DNA of 36,351 bases from Myxococcaceae bacterium (GTDB lineage: Bacteria; Myxococcota; Myxococcia; Myxococcales; Myxococcaceae): the NCBI GenBank assembly GCA_003818285.1, contig RPRB01000028.1, positions 1 through 36,351 on the forward strand. Direction: 5' to 3'. Under the pieces are notes generated by a model, which saw nothing but the letters and a program-made list of their open reading frames with translations, was not told the DNA's origin and did not search any database. This document shows, piece by piece, positions 16,275 through 23,036 of the stretch; within the stretch, counting starts at the first letter, position 1; every line of letters starts with the position of its first letter. Made by a program: the position numbers and the translations under genes.

Positions 16275-18405
16275 GACCCGGGTCACGGAGAGACACGACG
16301 AGCTGGGCCGGGTGCTCATGCACCAGGACACCTTCGCGGTGTTCGACCGAGCCGGCGCGATCTCCTCCGAGGCCCGGAACGAGCAGGGGGTCTACCACCG
16401 GGGAACGCGCTACGTGTCCCGCCTCGACCTCCGGATCGACGGACAGCGGCCGATGACCCTCAGCTCGAGCGTGGTCCGCGACAATGCTTTGCTCGCAGTG
16501 GACCTGACCAATCCCGATCTCGTGCGAGAGGGCCACCCGCCGATCCCGCACGGGACGATCCATTTCTTCCGGGGCTGCGTGCTCGAGAACGGCGTCTGCC
16601 ACCAGCGGCTCCGGATCCTCAACCACTCGGTGGGCGAGATCTCCTTCGAGCTGCGCATCCGGCTGGAGGCCGACTTCGTGGACGTGTTCGAGGTCCGGGG
16701 CACGCCACGCAGCCGCCGCGGGAGGCAGGAGACCCCGGAGGAGCACCAGGACGGCATCGGAATCGCCTACCGGGGCCTCGATGGAGTCCTCCGCCGGACG
16801 CGCCTTCGATGTCGTCCCCCTCCGTCCCAGGTGACGGCGAAGGAGGTTCGCTTCGGTCTCGCGCTCGGGCCGGGGGAGGAACGCGAGCTGTTGCTCGAGG
16901 TGAGCTGCACCGCAGGACAGGACGAGGAGCGGGTGCCGTCCTTCGTCGACGCGGCCCTCCGGAGAGACGCCGAGCAGGAGGCGCTGCGCGCGCAGGAAGC
17001 GCGGGTCAGCTCGTCGAGCGGCCTCTTCGACGGCTGGCTCCACCGCTCGCAGGCCGACCTGCGAATGCTCCTCACCCGGACGCCGCGGGGCCTGTACCCC
17101 TACGCGGGCGTGCCCTGGTACAGCACGCCCTTCGGCCGCGACGGGATCATCACCGCGCTCCAGATGTTGTGGATCCACCCGGAGGTGGCGGCCGGGGTCC
17201 TGCGCTTCCTCTCCGCCACCCAGGCCACTCATCCCTCGGAGGAGCAGGACGCCGAGCCGGGGAAGATCATCCACGAGCTGCGCCACGGCGAGATGGCTGC
17301 GCTCCGGGAGGTGCCGTTCGGCCGGTACTACGGGGCGGTGGACACCACGCCCCTGTTCCTCGTGCTCGCCGGCGAGTACCTGCGCGCGACCGGAGATCTG
17401 GAGCTCATCCGGGAGCTCTGGCCCCACTTCCAGGCGGCACTGGAGTGGATCGAGAAGCACGGCGATCGGGACGGCGACGGCTTCGTGGAGTACGCGCGCC
17501 GGGCGGCCGGCGGCCTCGCCAACCAGGGGTGGAAGGATTCCTTCGACGCGGTCTTCCACGCCGACGGCCGGCTCGCCGAGGGGCCCATCGCGCTGTGCGA
17601 GGTGCAGGCCTACGTGTTCGCAGCGCGGAGGGCGATGGCACGAATGGCGCGCGCGCTCGGTCACGAGGAGCTCGCGCGGCGCCAGGCGGCCCTGGCCGAC
17701 GAGCTGCGGCAGCGCTTCGAGGACACGTTCTGGTGCGAGGATCTTTCGACCTACGCGCTCGCGCTCGACGGGGCGAAGCGGCCCTGCCGGGTCCGTGCCT
17801 CGAACCCCGGCCACTGTCTGGCGATGGGGCTGGTCACCGTCGAGCGGGCGCAGCGCGTGGCGACCACGTTGACCGGCGAAGCCTTCTTCTCCGGCTGGGG
17901 AATCCGCACCGTGGCGATGGGCGAGGCGCGCTACAACCCGATGTCGTACCACGACGGTTCGGTCTGGCCGCACGACAACGCCCTCGCCGCGCTGGGATTC
18001 GGTCACTACGGGCTCAAGACGGCGGCGCTGTCGATCCTGGAGCAGTTCTTCCTCGCCAGCCTGTCCTTCGAGCTCCGGCGCATGCCCGAGCTGTACTGCG
18101 GCTTCCCCAAGCGGCCCGGGGCCGGTCCCACGCTCTACCCCGTCGCGTGCTCACCGCAGGCATGGGCCTCGGGGTCGGTGCTGATGATGCTTCGAGCGGT
18201 GCTGGGTCTCGACGTTGACGGGTTACGCGGCCAGGTCACCTTCAGCAATCCGATGCTTCCCGACTTCCTCGACGTGCTCCAGATCGAGGACCTTCCGGTG
18301 GGTCCGGCGCGCGTCGACCTCCGGGTGCATCGCTACGCGGACGGTGCCGCGGGGATCGACGTGGTGCGGCGGTCCGGTCCGGTGAGCGTGTCGATCCACA
18401 AGTGA
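16267..18405 (+). CDS. Second glycogen debranching enzyme (GDE N-terminal-bis + amylo-1,6-glucosidase)
   Basis: This 712-residue enzyme differs from the copy at 12196. A GDE_N_bis-type N-terminal domain (about 20-215; FAVFDRAGAISSEARNEQGV, YVSRLDLRIDG) precedes an (alpha/alpha)6 catalytic domain with PWYSTPFGRDGIITALQ (283-299), ATGDLELIRELWPH, NQGWKDSFDAV and YHDGSVWPHDNALAALG (561-577). ATG 16267 overlaps the glycosyltransferase stop by 8 bases. It should cleave alpha-1,6 glucosyl branches or related oligosaccharides. The pair of dissimilar debranching enzymes in one locus suggests different substrates. No signal peptide. Confidence 0.9.
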   Translation: MAETRVTERHDELGRVLMHQDTFAVFDRAGAISSEARNEQGVYHRGTRYVSRLDLRIDGQRPMTLSSSVVRDNALLAVDLTNPDLVREGHPPIPHGTIHFFRGCVLENGVCHQRLRILNHSVGEISFELRIRLEADFVDVFEVRGTPRSRRGRQETPEEHQDGIGIAYRGLDGVLRRTRLRCRPPPSQVTAKEVRFGLALGPGEERELLLEVSCTAGQDEERVPSFVDAALRRDAEQEALRAQEARVSSSSGLFDGWLHRSQADLRMLLTRTPRGLYPYAGVPWYSTPFGRDGIITALQMLWIHPEVAAGVLRFLSATQATHPSEEQDAEPGKIIHELRHGEMAALREVPFGRYYGAVDTTPLFLVLAGEYLRATGDLELIRELWPHFQAALEWIEKHGDRDGDGFVEYARRAAGGLANQGWKDSFDAVFHADGRLAEGPIALCEVQAYVFAARRAMARMARALGHEELARRQAALADELRQRFEDTFWCEDLSTYALALDGAKRPCRVRASNPGHCLAMGLVTVERAQRVATTLTGEAFFSGWGIRTVAMGEARYNPMSYHDGSVWPHDNALAALGFGHYGLKTAALSILEQFFLASLSFELRRMPELYCGFPKRPGAGPTLYPVACSPQAWASGSVLMMLRAVLGLDVDGLRGQVTFSNPMLPDFLDVLQIEDLPVGPARVDLRVHRYADGAAGIDVVRRSGPVSVSIHK

Positions 18406-18537
18406 CCTCCGTCGGGAGACGCAATCCGGTTCCATTCCCGGGCCGGTGCCCACGGCGTAGTTCCTTGGCCGCATTGCCTCGCACCTGGGAGCGGACATCT
18501 CCTCGGCGGACTCGTCGAGCCGAAGGGAGGCCCACCG

Positions 18538-19287
18538 ATGCGGATGACACGGACGTGCGTGATGGCTCTGCTCGCCGTGGCGACGTGGGCTCGGGCCGCC
18601 GAACAAAAGAAGCCCGAGGGAGAGAAGCACTGGGGCTACACCCACGGCATCACCCCGCCGAGGTGGGGAGAGGTCTCGCCGACCTGCACCACGGGGGTAC
18701 ACCAGAGCCCCGTGGCTCTCTCGACGAAGCAGGCGAAGGCGCAGTCCCCGGCGCAGCCGCTCGAGCTCTCCTGGAACAAGGTCACGGGCGAGCTCGTGGA
18801 CACCGGGCACAGCGAGCAGGTGAACCTGCCTCCCGGAAGCTTCATCTCCTACGGTGGCACCAGGTACGAGCTGCAGCAGGTGCACTTTCACAGCCCGTCC
18901 GAGCACAGCGTCGACGGCAAGCGCGCGCCGATGGAGGCCCACTTCGTCCATCGCTCGGCGGACGGCAAGCTGGCGGTGGTGGGAATCCTCCTGAAGCCGG
19001 GGTCAGCAACCTCCGCCTTCGCGCCGGTGCTCACGGCATTGCCCGCCCCCGGCGAGAAGCGGACAGTGGAGGTGGACCTGCCGGCGTTGCTCCCGAAGTC
19101 GACCCGGCACTTCGCCTACGCGGGCTCGCTCACCACGCCTCCCTGCAGCGAGGAGGTGCAGTGGATCGTGATGCTCGGCGAGGACGCGGCCTCGAAGCCG
19201 GAGATCGCCGGCTTCCGGGCGAAGTATCCGCAGAACGCGCGACCGGTGCAGCCACTAAAGGGGCGGACCGTGGAGATCGCGCCCTGA
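18538..19287 (+). CDS. Periplasmic alpha-type carbonic anhydrase
   Basis: This 249-residue alpha-carbonic anhydrase converts CO2 and bicarbonate. It has a signal peptide (about 1-21). Zinc ligands are His116 and His118 in QVHFHSPSEH and His135 in EAHFVH. The gatekeeper is SLTTPPC (Thr199), and a structural disulfide pair is Cys50 with Cys203. All catalytic residues are present. GGGAGG lies 8 bases before ATG 18538. It stands alone between the sugar cluster and the second ECF pair. The 132-base upstream gap (18406-18537) shows no clear promoter. Confidence 0.95.
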   Translation: MRMTRTCVMALLAVATWARAAEQKKPEGEKHWGYTHGITPPRWGEVSPTCTTGVHQSPVALSTKQAKAQSPAQPLELSWNKVTGELVDTGHSEQVNLPPGSFISYGGTRYELQQVHFHSPSEHSVDGKRAPMEAHFVHRSADGKLAVVGILLKPGSATSAFAPVLTALPAPGEKRTVEVDLPALLPKSTRHFAYAGSLTTPPCSEEVQWIVMLGEDAASKPEIAGFRAKYPQNARPVQPLKGRTVEIAP

Positions 19288-19399
19288 CAGCGGAAACCGG
19301 CCGGGTTGATCGCTCCTTGCTTGCCCTCGCGGCGCGATCCTCACGACGAACCCAGCTGGTCTCCGCTGTGGCAGTCCCGCCGCGCCTGCTCGGCGGCGC

Positions 19400-19428
19400 C
19401 CTACGCGCCTGAGCGGGCTCTGGTTACA
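19400..19428 (-). promoter_or_regulatory. Minus-strand ECF-type promoter match with no annotated gene downstream
   Basis: TGTAAC (19428-19423) and CGTAGG (19405-19400) are separated by 17 bases on the minus strand, a full ECF-type match. It points away from the ECF sigma gene, into the gap behind the carbonic anhydrase (19288-19394), where I see no minus-strand protein. It could drive a small or antisense RNA, or be chance. Confidence 0.3.
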
Positions 19429-19468
19429 GCGGCATCCTGCTGGCCGCCATGCGCGCTCGTCGACGCCC

Positions 19469-19499
19469 GGTAACCGCCGCCCGCGGGGGCGAGTACTCC
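19469..19499 (+). promoter_or_regulatory. ECF-type promoter of the second ECF sigma gene
   Basis: GGTAACCGCC at 19469-19478 and GTACTCC at 19493-19499 are separated by 18 bases after GGTAAC, as in the proximal doxX site (identical GGTAACCGCC). The start GTG 19504 lies 5 bases after the -10 region, so the transcript is probably leaderless. Confidence 0.5.
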
Positions 19500-19503
19500 G
19501 TGC

Positions 19504-20127
19504 GTGCGCTCGAGCTCCAGTTCACGGCGATCTGTAGCGGAGAACCCACCGGATCTGATCGAACGGCTCCTGGCCGGGGACGAGGCGATGTTCGTGGCCC
19601 TGGTGCAACGCTGGCGGGGCGGGCTGCTCCGCGTTGCGCAGGCCATCACCGGGAATGCCTCCACTGCCGAGGAAGTGGTCCAGGAGACATGGACCTCGGT
19701 GCTGAGGTCTCTCGAGACCTTCGAGGGACGCTCGAGCCTCCGGACCTGGGTGCACCGGGTCTGCGTGCACGTGGCGCTCGCCCGGATTCGCCACGACGAG
19801 CGCGCGTCGGTGCCCGACGAGCCGGTGGTCGATCCGGATCGCTTCGACGAGTACGGCCACTGGCGAGAGCCGCCGGCGCGGTGGGCCGAGGAAACCCCCG
19901 AGGCGCTCGCCGTCCGCCGAGAGGTGATGGACTGCATCGAGCGGACCGTCGCGATGCTCCCCGTCCGGCAGCGCGTCGTCATCACGCTGCGCGATGTGCA
20001 GGGCTTCAGGGCCGAGGACGCATGCGAGATCCTCGGGGTGACCGCCGTCCACCAGCGAGTGCTCCTCCACCGCGCCCGGAGCCGCGTGCGCGCCGAGTGC
20101 GAGCGGTTCTACCGGGAGGCTGCCTGA
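19504..20127 (+). CDS. ECF-family RNA polymerase sigma factor (second of two)
   Basis: This 207-residue sigma factor is a paralogue of the one at 5581. Region 2 spans about 22-95 (AGDEAMFVALVQRW, EEVVQETWTSVLRSLETFEG, LRTWVHRVCVHVALAR). The linker is FDEYGHWREPPARWAEE, and region 4 spans about 145-200 (LPVRQRVVITLRDVQGF, TAVHQRVLLHRARSRVR). GTG 19504 lies directly behind a GGTAACC promoter, so a leaderless transcript is likely; there is no Shine-Dalgarno. Its stop and the start of the tiny anti-sigma gene share one base (TGATG). It converges on the bufferin operon, a natural candidate target. Confidence 0.9.
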   Translation: MRSSSSSRRSVAENPPDLIERLLAGDEAMFVALVQRWRGGLLRVAQAITGNASTAEEVVQETWTSVLRSLETFEGRSSLRTWVHRVCVHVALARIRHDERASVPDEPVVDPDRFDEYGHWREPPARWAEETPEALAVRREVMDCIERTVAMLPVRQRVVITLRDVQGFRAEDACEILGVTAVHQRVLLHRARSRVRAECERFYREAA

Positions 20128-20303
20128 TGCTCCGCTGCGTGGAGTTCGTCGAGCAGGTCACCGAGATGGAGGAGGGAGCGAGTCGCCCCCTGGCGAGACT
20201 GTGGTTTCAACTTCACCGGCTCGCCTGCAGGTACTGCCGGCGCTACCTCCGCCAGATGCGGGCCGTCCGAGAGGTGATGCAGGCCCCAGCATCCCCGGAG
20301 TGA
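20127..20303 (+). CDS. Very short ZAS-type anti-sigma factor
   Basis: This 58-residue protein keeps the anti-sigma core: Cys4 in CVEFVEQVTEMEEGA and the zinc knuckle His30-x3-Cys34-x2-Cys37 (HRLACRYC), followed by YLRQMRAVREV. It aligns with the 85-residue ZAS protein at 6276 in order and spacing but has a much shorter tail. It has no membrane segment and is probably a cytoplasmic zinc- or thiol-sensing inhibitor of the sigma factor whose stop it overlaps (TGATG). Its size makes it easy to miss. Confidence 0.8.
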   Translation: MLRCVEFVEQVTEMEEGASRPLARLWFQLHRLACRYCRRYLRQMRAVREVMQAPASPE

Positions 20304-20305
20304 GA

Positions 20306-20321
20306 CTCGTCCGATGACGAG
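20306..20321. terminator. Hairpin between convergent anti-sigma gene and bufC
   Basis: CTCGTC-CGAT-GACGAG forms a perfect 6-bp stem with a 4-base loop 2 bases after the anti-sigma stop. It could serve transcription from both sides. No T-tract follows it. Confidence 0.45.
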
Positions 20322-20349
20322 CTCCTCTGCGGAGTATGCGAGCTTTGGT

Positions 20350-20366
20350 TCTCAGGCGCGCTGAGA
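20350..20366 (-). terminator. Hairpin spanning the bufC stop codon
   Basis: TCTCAG-GCGCG-CTGAGA (6-bp stem, 5-base loop) includes the bufC stop at 20352-20354. It could end the buf operon mRNA. There is no T-tract, so the support is the perfect stem and its position. Confidence 0.35.
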
Positions 20367-21131
20367 CGTGACCGCCGCCACCCACCCATCGGCGAACCAG
20401 CTGAGCACCGTCTTGAACGCTGCGTGCGCCGGGTCCGGCTCTCCGGCGAAGGTGGCGCAGACCTCCTCCAGACTCCCGCCCTCGCGGGCGACCATCAGCG
20501 CACGCGATTCGGGCTCCGACAGGCCGGTGTGGAACACCTTGAACTCCTGCCGCCACACCACGACCGTCGTGTGCACCGGCACCGGGTCCGGCACATCGCC
20601 GGCGTCCTCCTCCAGGACGTCCCAGAGCCTCCGGACGTCGTGCTGGAGCCGGAGCACCCGGAGCGCGGGAGAGAAATGAAACCGGGCTCCCGGAAGGGCG
20701 CCGGGGTTGAGCGACTGAAGCTCCTCGGCCCCGGCCACCGGCGCATCGAGGGCGGTGCGGACCTCGGAGCGCGCGCGCTCGAGGATCACCAGGTCCGGCA
20801 GGTCCGGGCGGATGCCGCTGTACGTCCGGAGCCACGTCCCGAAGTGCCGGCCGGCCTGCGAGATGTCCGGCGAGCGGCTGGGATGCTCGTGGAGGTACGC
20901 GCGCACCAGCTCGACGAACGCCTCGTGCCCGAGCACCCGCGAGGTGTGCGGGACGTCCTCGGCGATCGCGTCCACCAGTCGGTGGAGGTACATCCCGGCA
21001 TAGATCTCGACCCGCGCCAGCGCATCGAGGGGGGGACGCGCCACCACCTGCTCGCGGACCTCGTCCTCGCGCTCCGCCACCATCCCGGTGATGCGCCCGT
21101 GGAGGAGCGCCTGGAGCTCGGCGAGAGTCAC
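20352..21131 (-). CDS. bufC: BufC-type partner protein (DUF2063, DNA-binding-domain-like)
   Basis: This 259-residue DUF2063 protein is the usual partner of DUF692/MNIO enzymes and recruits the RiPP precursor. Visible family features are an N-terminal helical domain (TLAELQALLHGRITG, RVEIYAGMYLHRLVDAIAEDVPH, GHEAFVELVRAYLHEHPSRSPDISQAGRHF) and a C-terminal domain after about 170 (VVVWRQEFKVFHTGLSEPE, WFADGWV). GTG 21131 overlaps the bufB stop as GTGA. The family name and partnership are established knowledge; the role in this strain is inferred. Confidence 0.85.
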   Translation of the reverse strand: MTLAELQALLHGRITGMVAEREDEVREQVVARPPLDALARVEIYAGMYLHRLVDAIAEDVPHTSRVLGHEAFVELVRAYLHEHPSRSPDISQAGRHFGTWLRTYSGIRPDLPDLVILERARSEVRTALDAPVAGAEELQSLNPGALPGARFHFSPALRVLRLQHDVRRLWDVLEEDAGDVPDPVPVHTTVVVWRQEFKVFHTGLSEPESRALMVAREGGSLEEVCATFAGEPDPAHAAFKTVLSWFADGWVAAVTSQRA

Positions 21132-21958
21132 GCCGCGGCCTCGCCGAGCACCGACCTCTCGAAGGCCCGCGCCTTCTCCGCCTGGGCCAGCACCTCGTCG
21201 AGCGGCGGGATGTGGTCGTCCCACTCGACGAGCGTGCTCACTCGCCCGAAGCGGCGGACCGCGTCCCGGTAGAGCGCCCAGACCGGGTCGGGCACCGGCG
21301 CGTCGTGCGTGTCCAGCAGGTGCGTCCCGAGGTCCTGGTGACCCGCCAGATGGAACTGCGCCACCCGCTCCACCGGGATGCCGCGGAGGTACTCCGCCGC
21401 GTCGAATCCGTGGTTGGTCGCGCTCACGTACACGTTGTTCACGTCCAGCAGGAGCAGGCAGTCCGCGCGCCGCGCCACCTCGGCCAGGAAGTCCCATTCG
21501 GGGATGCTGGAGGCGGCGTAGGTGAGATAGCTGGAGACATTCTCCAGCACGATGCGCCGCCCGAGCCGCTCCTGCACCTCGGAAACCCGGCTCACCACGT
21601 GGGCCAGCGACTCCTCGGTGAAGGGTATGGGCAAGAGGTCGTGCGCGTTGTGCCGCCCGAAGGTGCCCCAGCAGAGGTGGTCCGAGACCCAGGCCGGCTC
21701 CACCGCCTCCGCGAGCGCCCGGACGTCATCGAGGTACTCGACGTTCAGCGGGTCCACCGAGCCGATGGACAGGGACACGCCGTGGAGCACCACCGGCCGA
21801 TCCCGCCGTACGGCCTCCAGCACCGCCCGGGGGCGCCCACCGACGTTCAGGAAGTTCTCGGTGATGACCTCGAACCAGTCGGCCCGCCGGCCCTGCTCGA
21901 GCAGGTCGGGGAAGTGCTTGGTGCGCAGGCCGATGCCGTGGCCGAGGAAGGGAACCAT
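21128..21958 (-). CDS. bufB: MNIO/DUF692 multinuclear iron oxidase (BufB)
   Basis: This is a 276-residue DUF692 (MNIO) TIM-barrel enzyme. Such enzymes use two or three irons to convert cysteines of a precursor peptide into heterocycles such as thiooxazoles. Expected metal-binding residues are present: His59 (VLHGVSLS), His94 (SDHLCWG), Glu139 (LENVSSY), Asp172/Asn174 (LLDVNN), His203/His207 (FHLAGH), Asp216 and Glu245/Asp247 (VEWDDHIP). The start MVPFLGHGIGLR at ATG 21958 fits the family; an earlier ATG at 22009 lies in the terminator hairpin region. It overlaps bufC and follows bufA behind a hairpin. Confidence 0.93.
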   Translation of the reverse strand: MVPFLGHGIGLRTKHFPDLLEQGRRADWFEVITENFLNVGGRPRAVLEAVRRDRPVVLHGVSLSIGSVDPLNVEYLDDVRALAEAVEPAWVSDHLCWGTFGRHNAHDLLPIPFTEESLAHVVSRVSEVQERLGRRIVLENVSSYLTYAASSIPEWDFLAEVARRADCLLLLDVNNVYVSATNHGFDAAEYLRGIPVERVAQFHLAGHQDLGTHLLDTHDAPVPDPVWALYRDAVRRFGRVSTLVEWDDHIPPLDEVLAQAEKARAFERSVLGEAAA

Positions 21959-21973
21959 GATCCTGGAGCTCAG

Positions 21974-22030
21974 AAAAGCACACCGGAGCCAGGGACGCGC
22001 GGTCGGCAAGCGCGCTCCGGCTCCGGTGTG
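21974..22030 (-). terminator. Strong intrinsic terminator/attenuator between bufA and bufB
   Basis: On the minus strand a perfect 12-bp outer stem (CACACCGGAGCC at 21979-21990 with GGCTCCGGTGTG at 22019-22030) continues inward with GGA/TCC and GCGCG/CGCGC pairs, for about 20 bp in all, around a 9-base loop. CTTTTCTG follows, a U-tract. The hairpin begins about 12 bases after the bufA stop and ends upstream of bufB. It is the only hairpin in the window with a clear T-run. Confidence 0.85.
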
Positions 22031-22042
22031 GTGAGACCTCGA

Positions 22043-22324
22043 CTACTTCTTGGCGGTGAGGACCTTCCCGCCCTTGTCGGTGCACTCCTTCTCGGTCTTG
22101 GTCGCAGTCCAGCCCTGGCCCTTGCAGCCGTTCTGGCCGCCGCAGCCGTGGCCGCCGCCCGCGCACGCACCGGTGCCCTTGCAGGAGTTGATGCCGGCAC
22201 ACTTCACCTCGCCGCCGGCCTTGGCGTGACCCGTGCTCTTGTCCTGCTGCGCGTGGGCGGCGGTGGCGAACATCGCGCACACGGCCGAGGCGATGAGGGC
22301 GCCCCTCAGGTTCTTTCCGTTCAT
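22043..22324 (-). CDS. bufA: Bufferin-type cysteine-rich RiPP precursor (BufA-like)
   Basis: This 93-residue exported precursor peptide has a signal peptide (1-25, ending AHA). A core (about 40-81) holds six cysteines: Cys42, 48, 54, 61, 67 and 81, in the pattern KCxGxNSCKG, CAGGGHGC and GGQNGCKGQGW. This resembles the BufA2-type bufferins, periplasmic copper-binding peptides whose cysteines are modified by BufB/BufC. ATG 22324 overlaps the upstream gene's stop by 4 bases, and GAGGAA lies about 10 bases upstream. The next genes are the MNIO enzyme and DUF2063 partner, which makes the call firm; the exact subfamily (BufA1 or BufA2) and metal are inferred. Confidence 0.88.
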   Translation of the reverse strand: MNGKNLRGALIASAVCAMFATAAHAQQDKSTGHAKAGGEVKCAGINSCKGTGACAGGGHGCGGQNGCKGQGWTATKTEKECTDKGGKVLTAKK

Positions 22325-23031
22325 GTTCGACACTTCCTCTCTTCGTGGGGACTGCGGGTGGACGGCCGCGTCGAGCACGGCGCGTTGTCTCCGCTCGCGC
22401 GAGGGCGAGCGGAAGTTCCTGGGGGTGAGGCGAACAGCGTCAGCTCCAGCGTACCCTCCTCGGCGACCACCTTGGCCAGGGACTGTACCCGGGCGAGCCA
22501 CCCCTCGGTGAACCGGGGGCCGATGCGGTAGGCCTCGCGGTGGAAGTGCTCCACGTGGGCGCGAATCCGGTAGAAGCCGTCGTCGAGCCGCACCACGGTG
22601 CCGGTCACGCGCTCGCGCCCTCCGTCCTCGCGTGCGCGGCCGCACACGGTGAACGGAACCTCGGCCTGGAACGGGCTGCTCTCACCGGACGCCTGGGGCA
22701 AGGACACCGCGATCTCCTCCAGTTGCGCCGCGAGCATGCAGCGAGCGGGGTCCGCCTTGCGGTTGGTGGCCCACTGCCGGAAGTGCTCGGTCTTGGTCGG
22801 GTCGGCGTCCACGGTGATGCTGGTCAGGGGTACGGAGCAGCGCCCGGAAAGGTTACGGCCGTCCGGGCTCATCTGGATGTCACAGTGCACGGCGGAGGAA
22901 ACGGCGGTGATGCGCTCCCCGAGCGGTGCGTCGAACACGCCGTTCAGGGTGTTGTTCCCCGCCTCCCCGTCGACGCGCAGCGTCTGGACCGGGGAAGCCG
23001 AGAGGAGCAGGAGGGCGACCGCGCCGAGCAT
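22321..23031 (-). CDS. YceI-like periplasmic lipocalin-fold protein
   Basis: This 236-residue exported protein has a short signal peptide (MLGAVALLLLSASPVQT). Its body has YceI-family hallmarks: GRCSVPLTSITVDADPTKTEHFRQW, FQAEVPFTVCGR and a terminal beta stretch ending EGTLELTLFASPP. YceI proteins fold as a beta barrel that binds isoprenoid tails (polyprenols, quinones). The last 35 residues (Arg/Ser/Pro-rich) extend past the family and run into bufA. It starts 5 bases after the dehydrogenase stop and overlaps bufA by 4 bases, so it belongs to the buf operon. A YceI protein there is not a standard buf component that I know. The family call rests on pattern, not on a search. Confidence 0.7.
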   Translation of the reverse strand: MLGAVALLLLSASPVQTLRVDGEAGNNTLNGVFDAPLGERITAVSSAVHCDIQMSPDGRNLSGRCSVPLTSITVDADPTKTEHFRQWATNRKADPARCMLAAQLEEIAVSLPQASGESSPFQAEVPFTVCGRAREDGGRERVTGTVVRLDDGFYRIRAHVEHFHREAYRIGPRFTEGWLARVQSLAKVVAEEGTLELTLFASPPGTSARPRASGDNAPCSTRPSTRSPHEERKCRT

Positions 23032-23036
23032 GGCCC

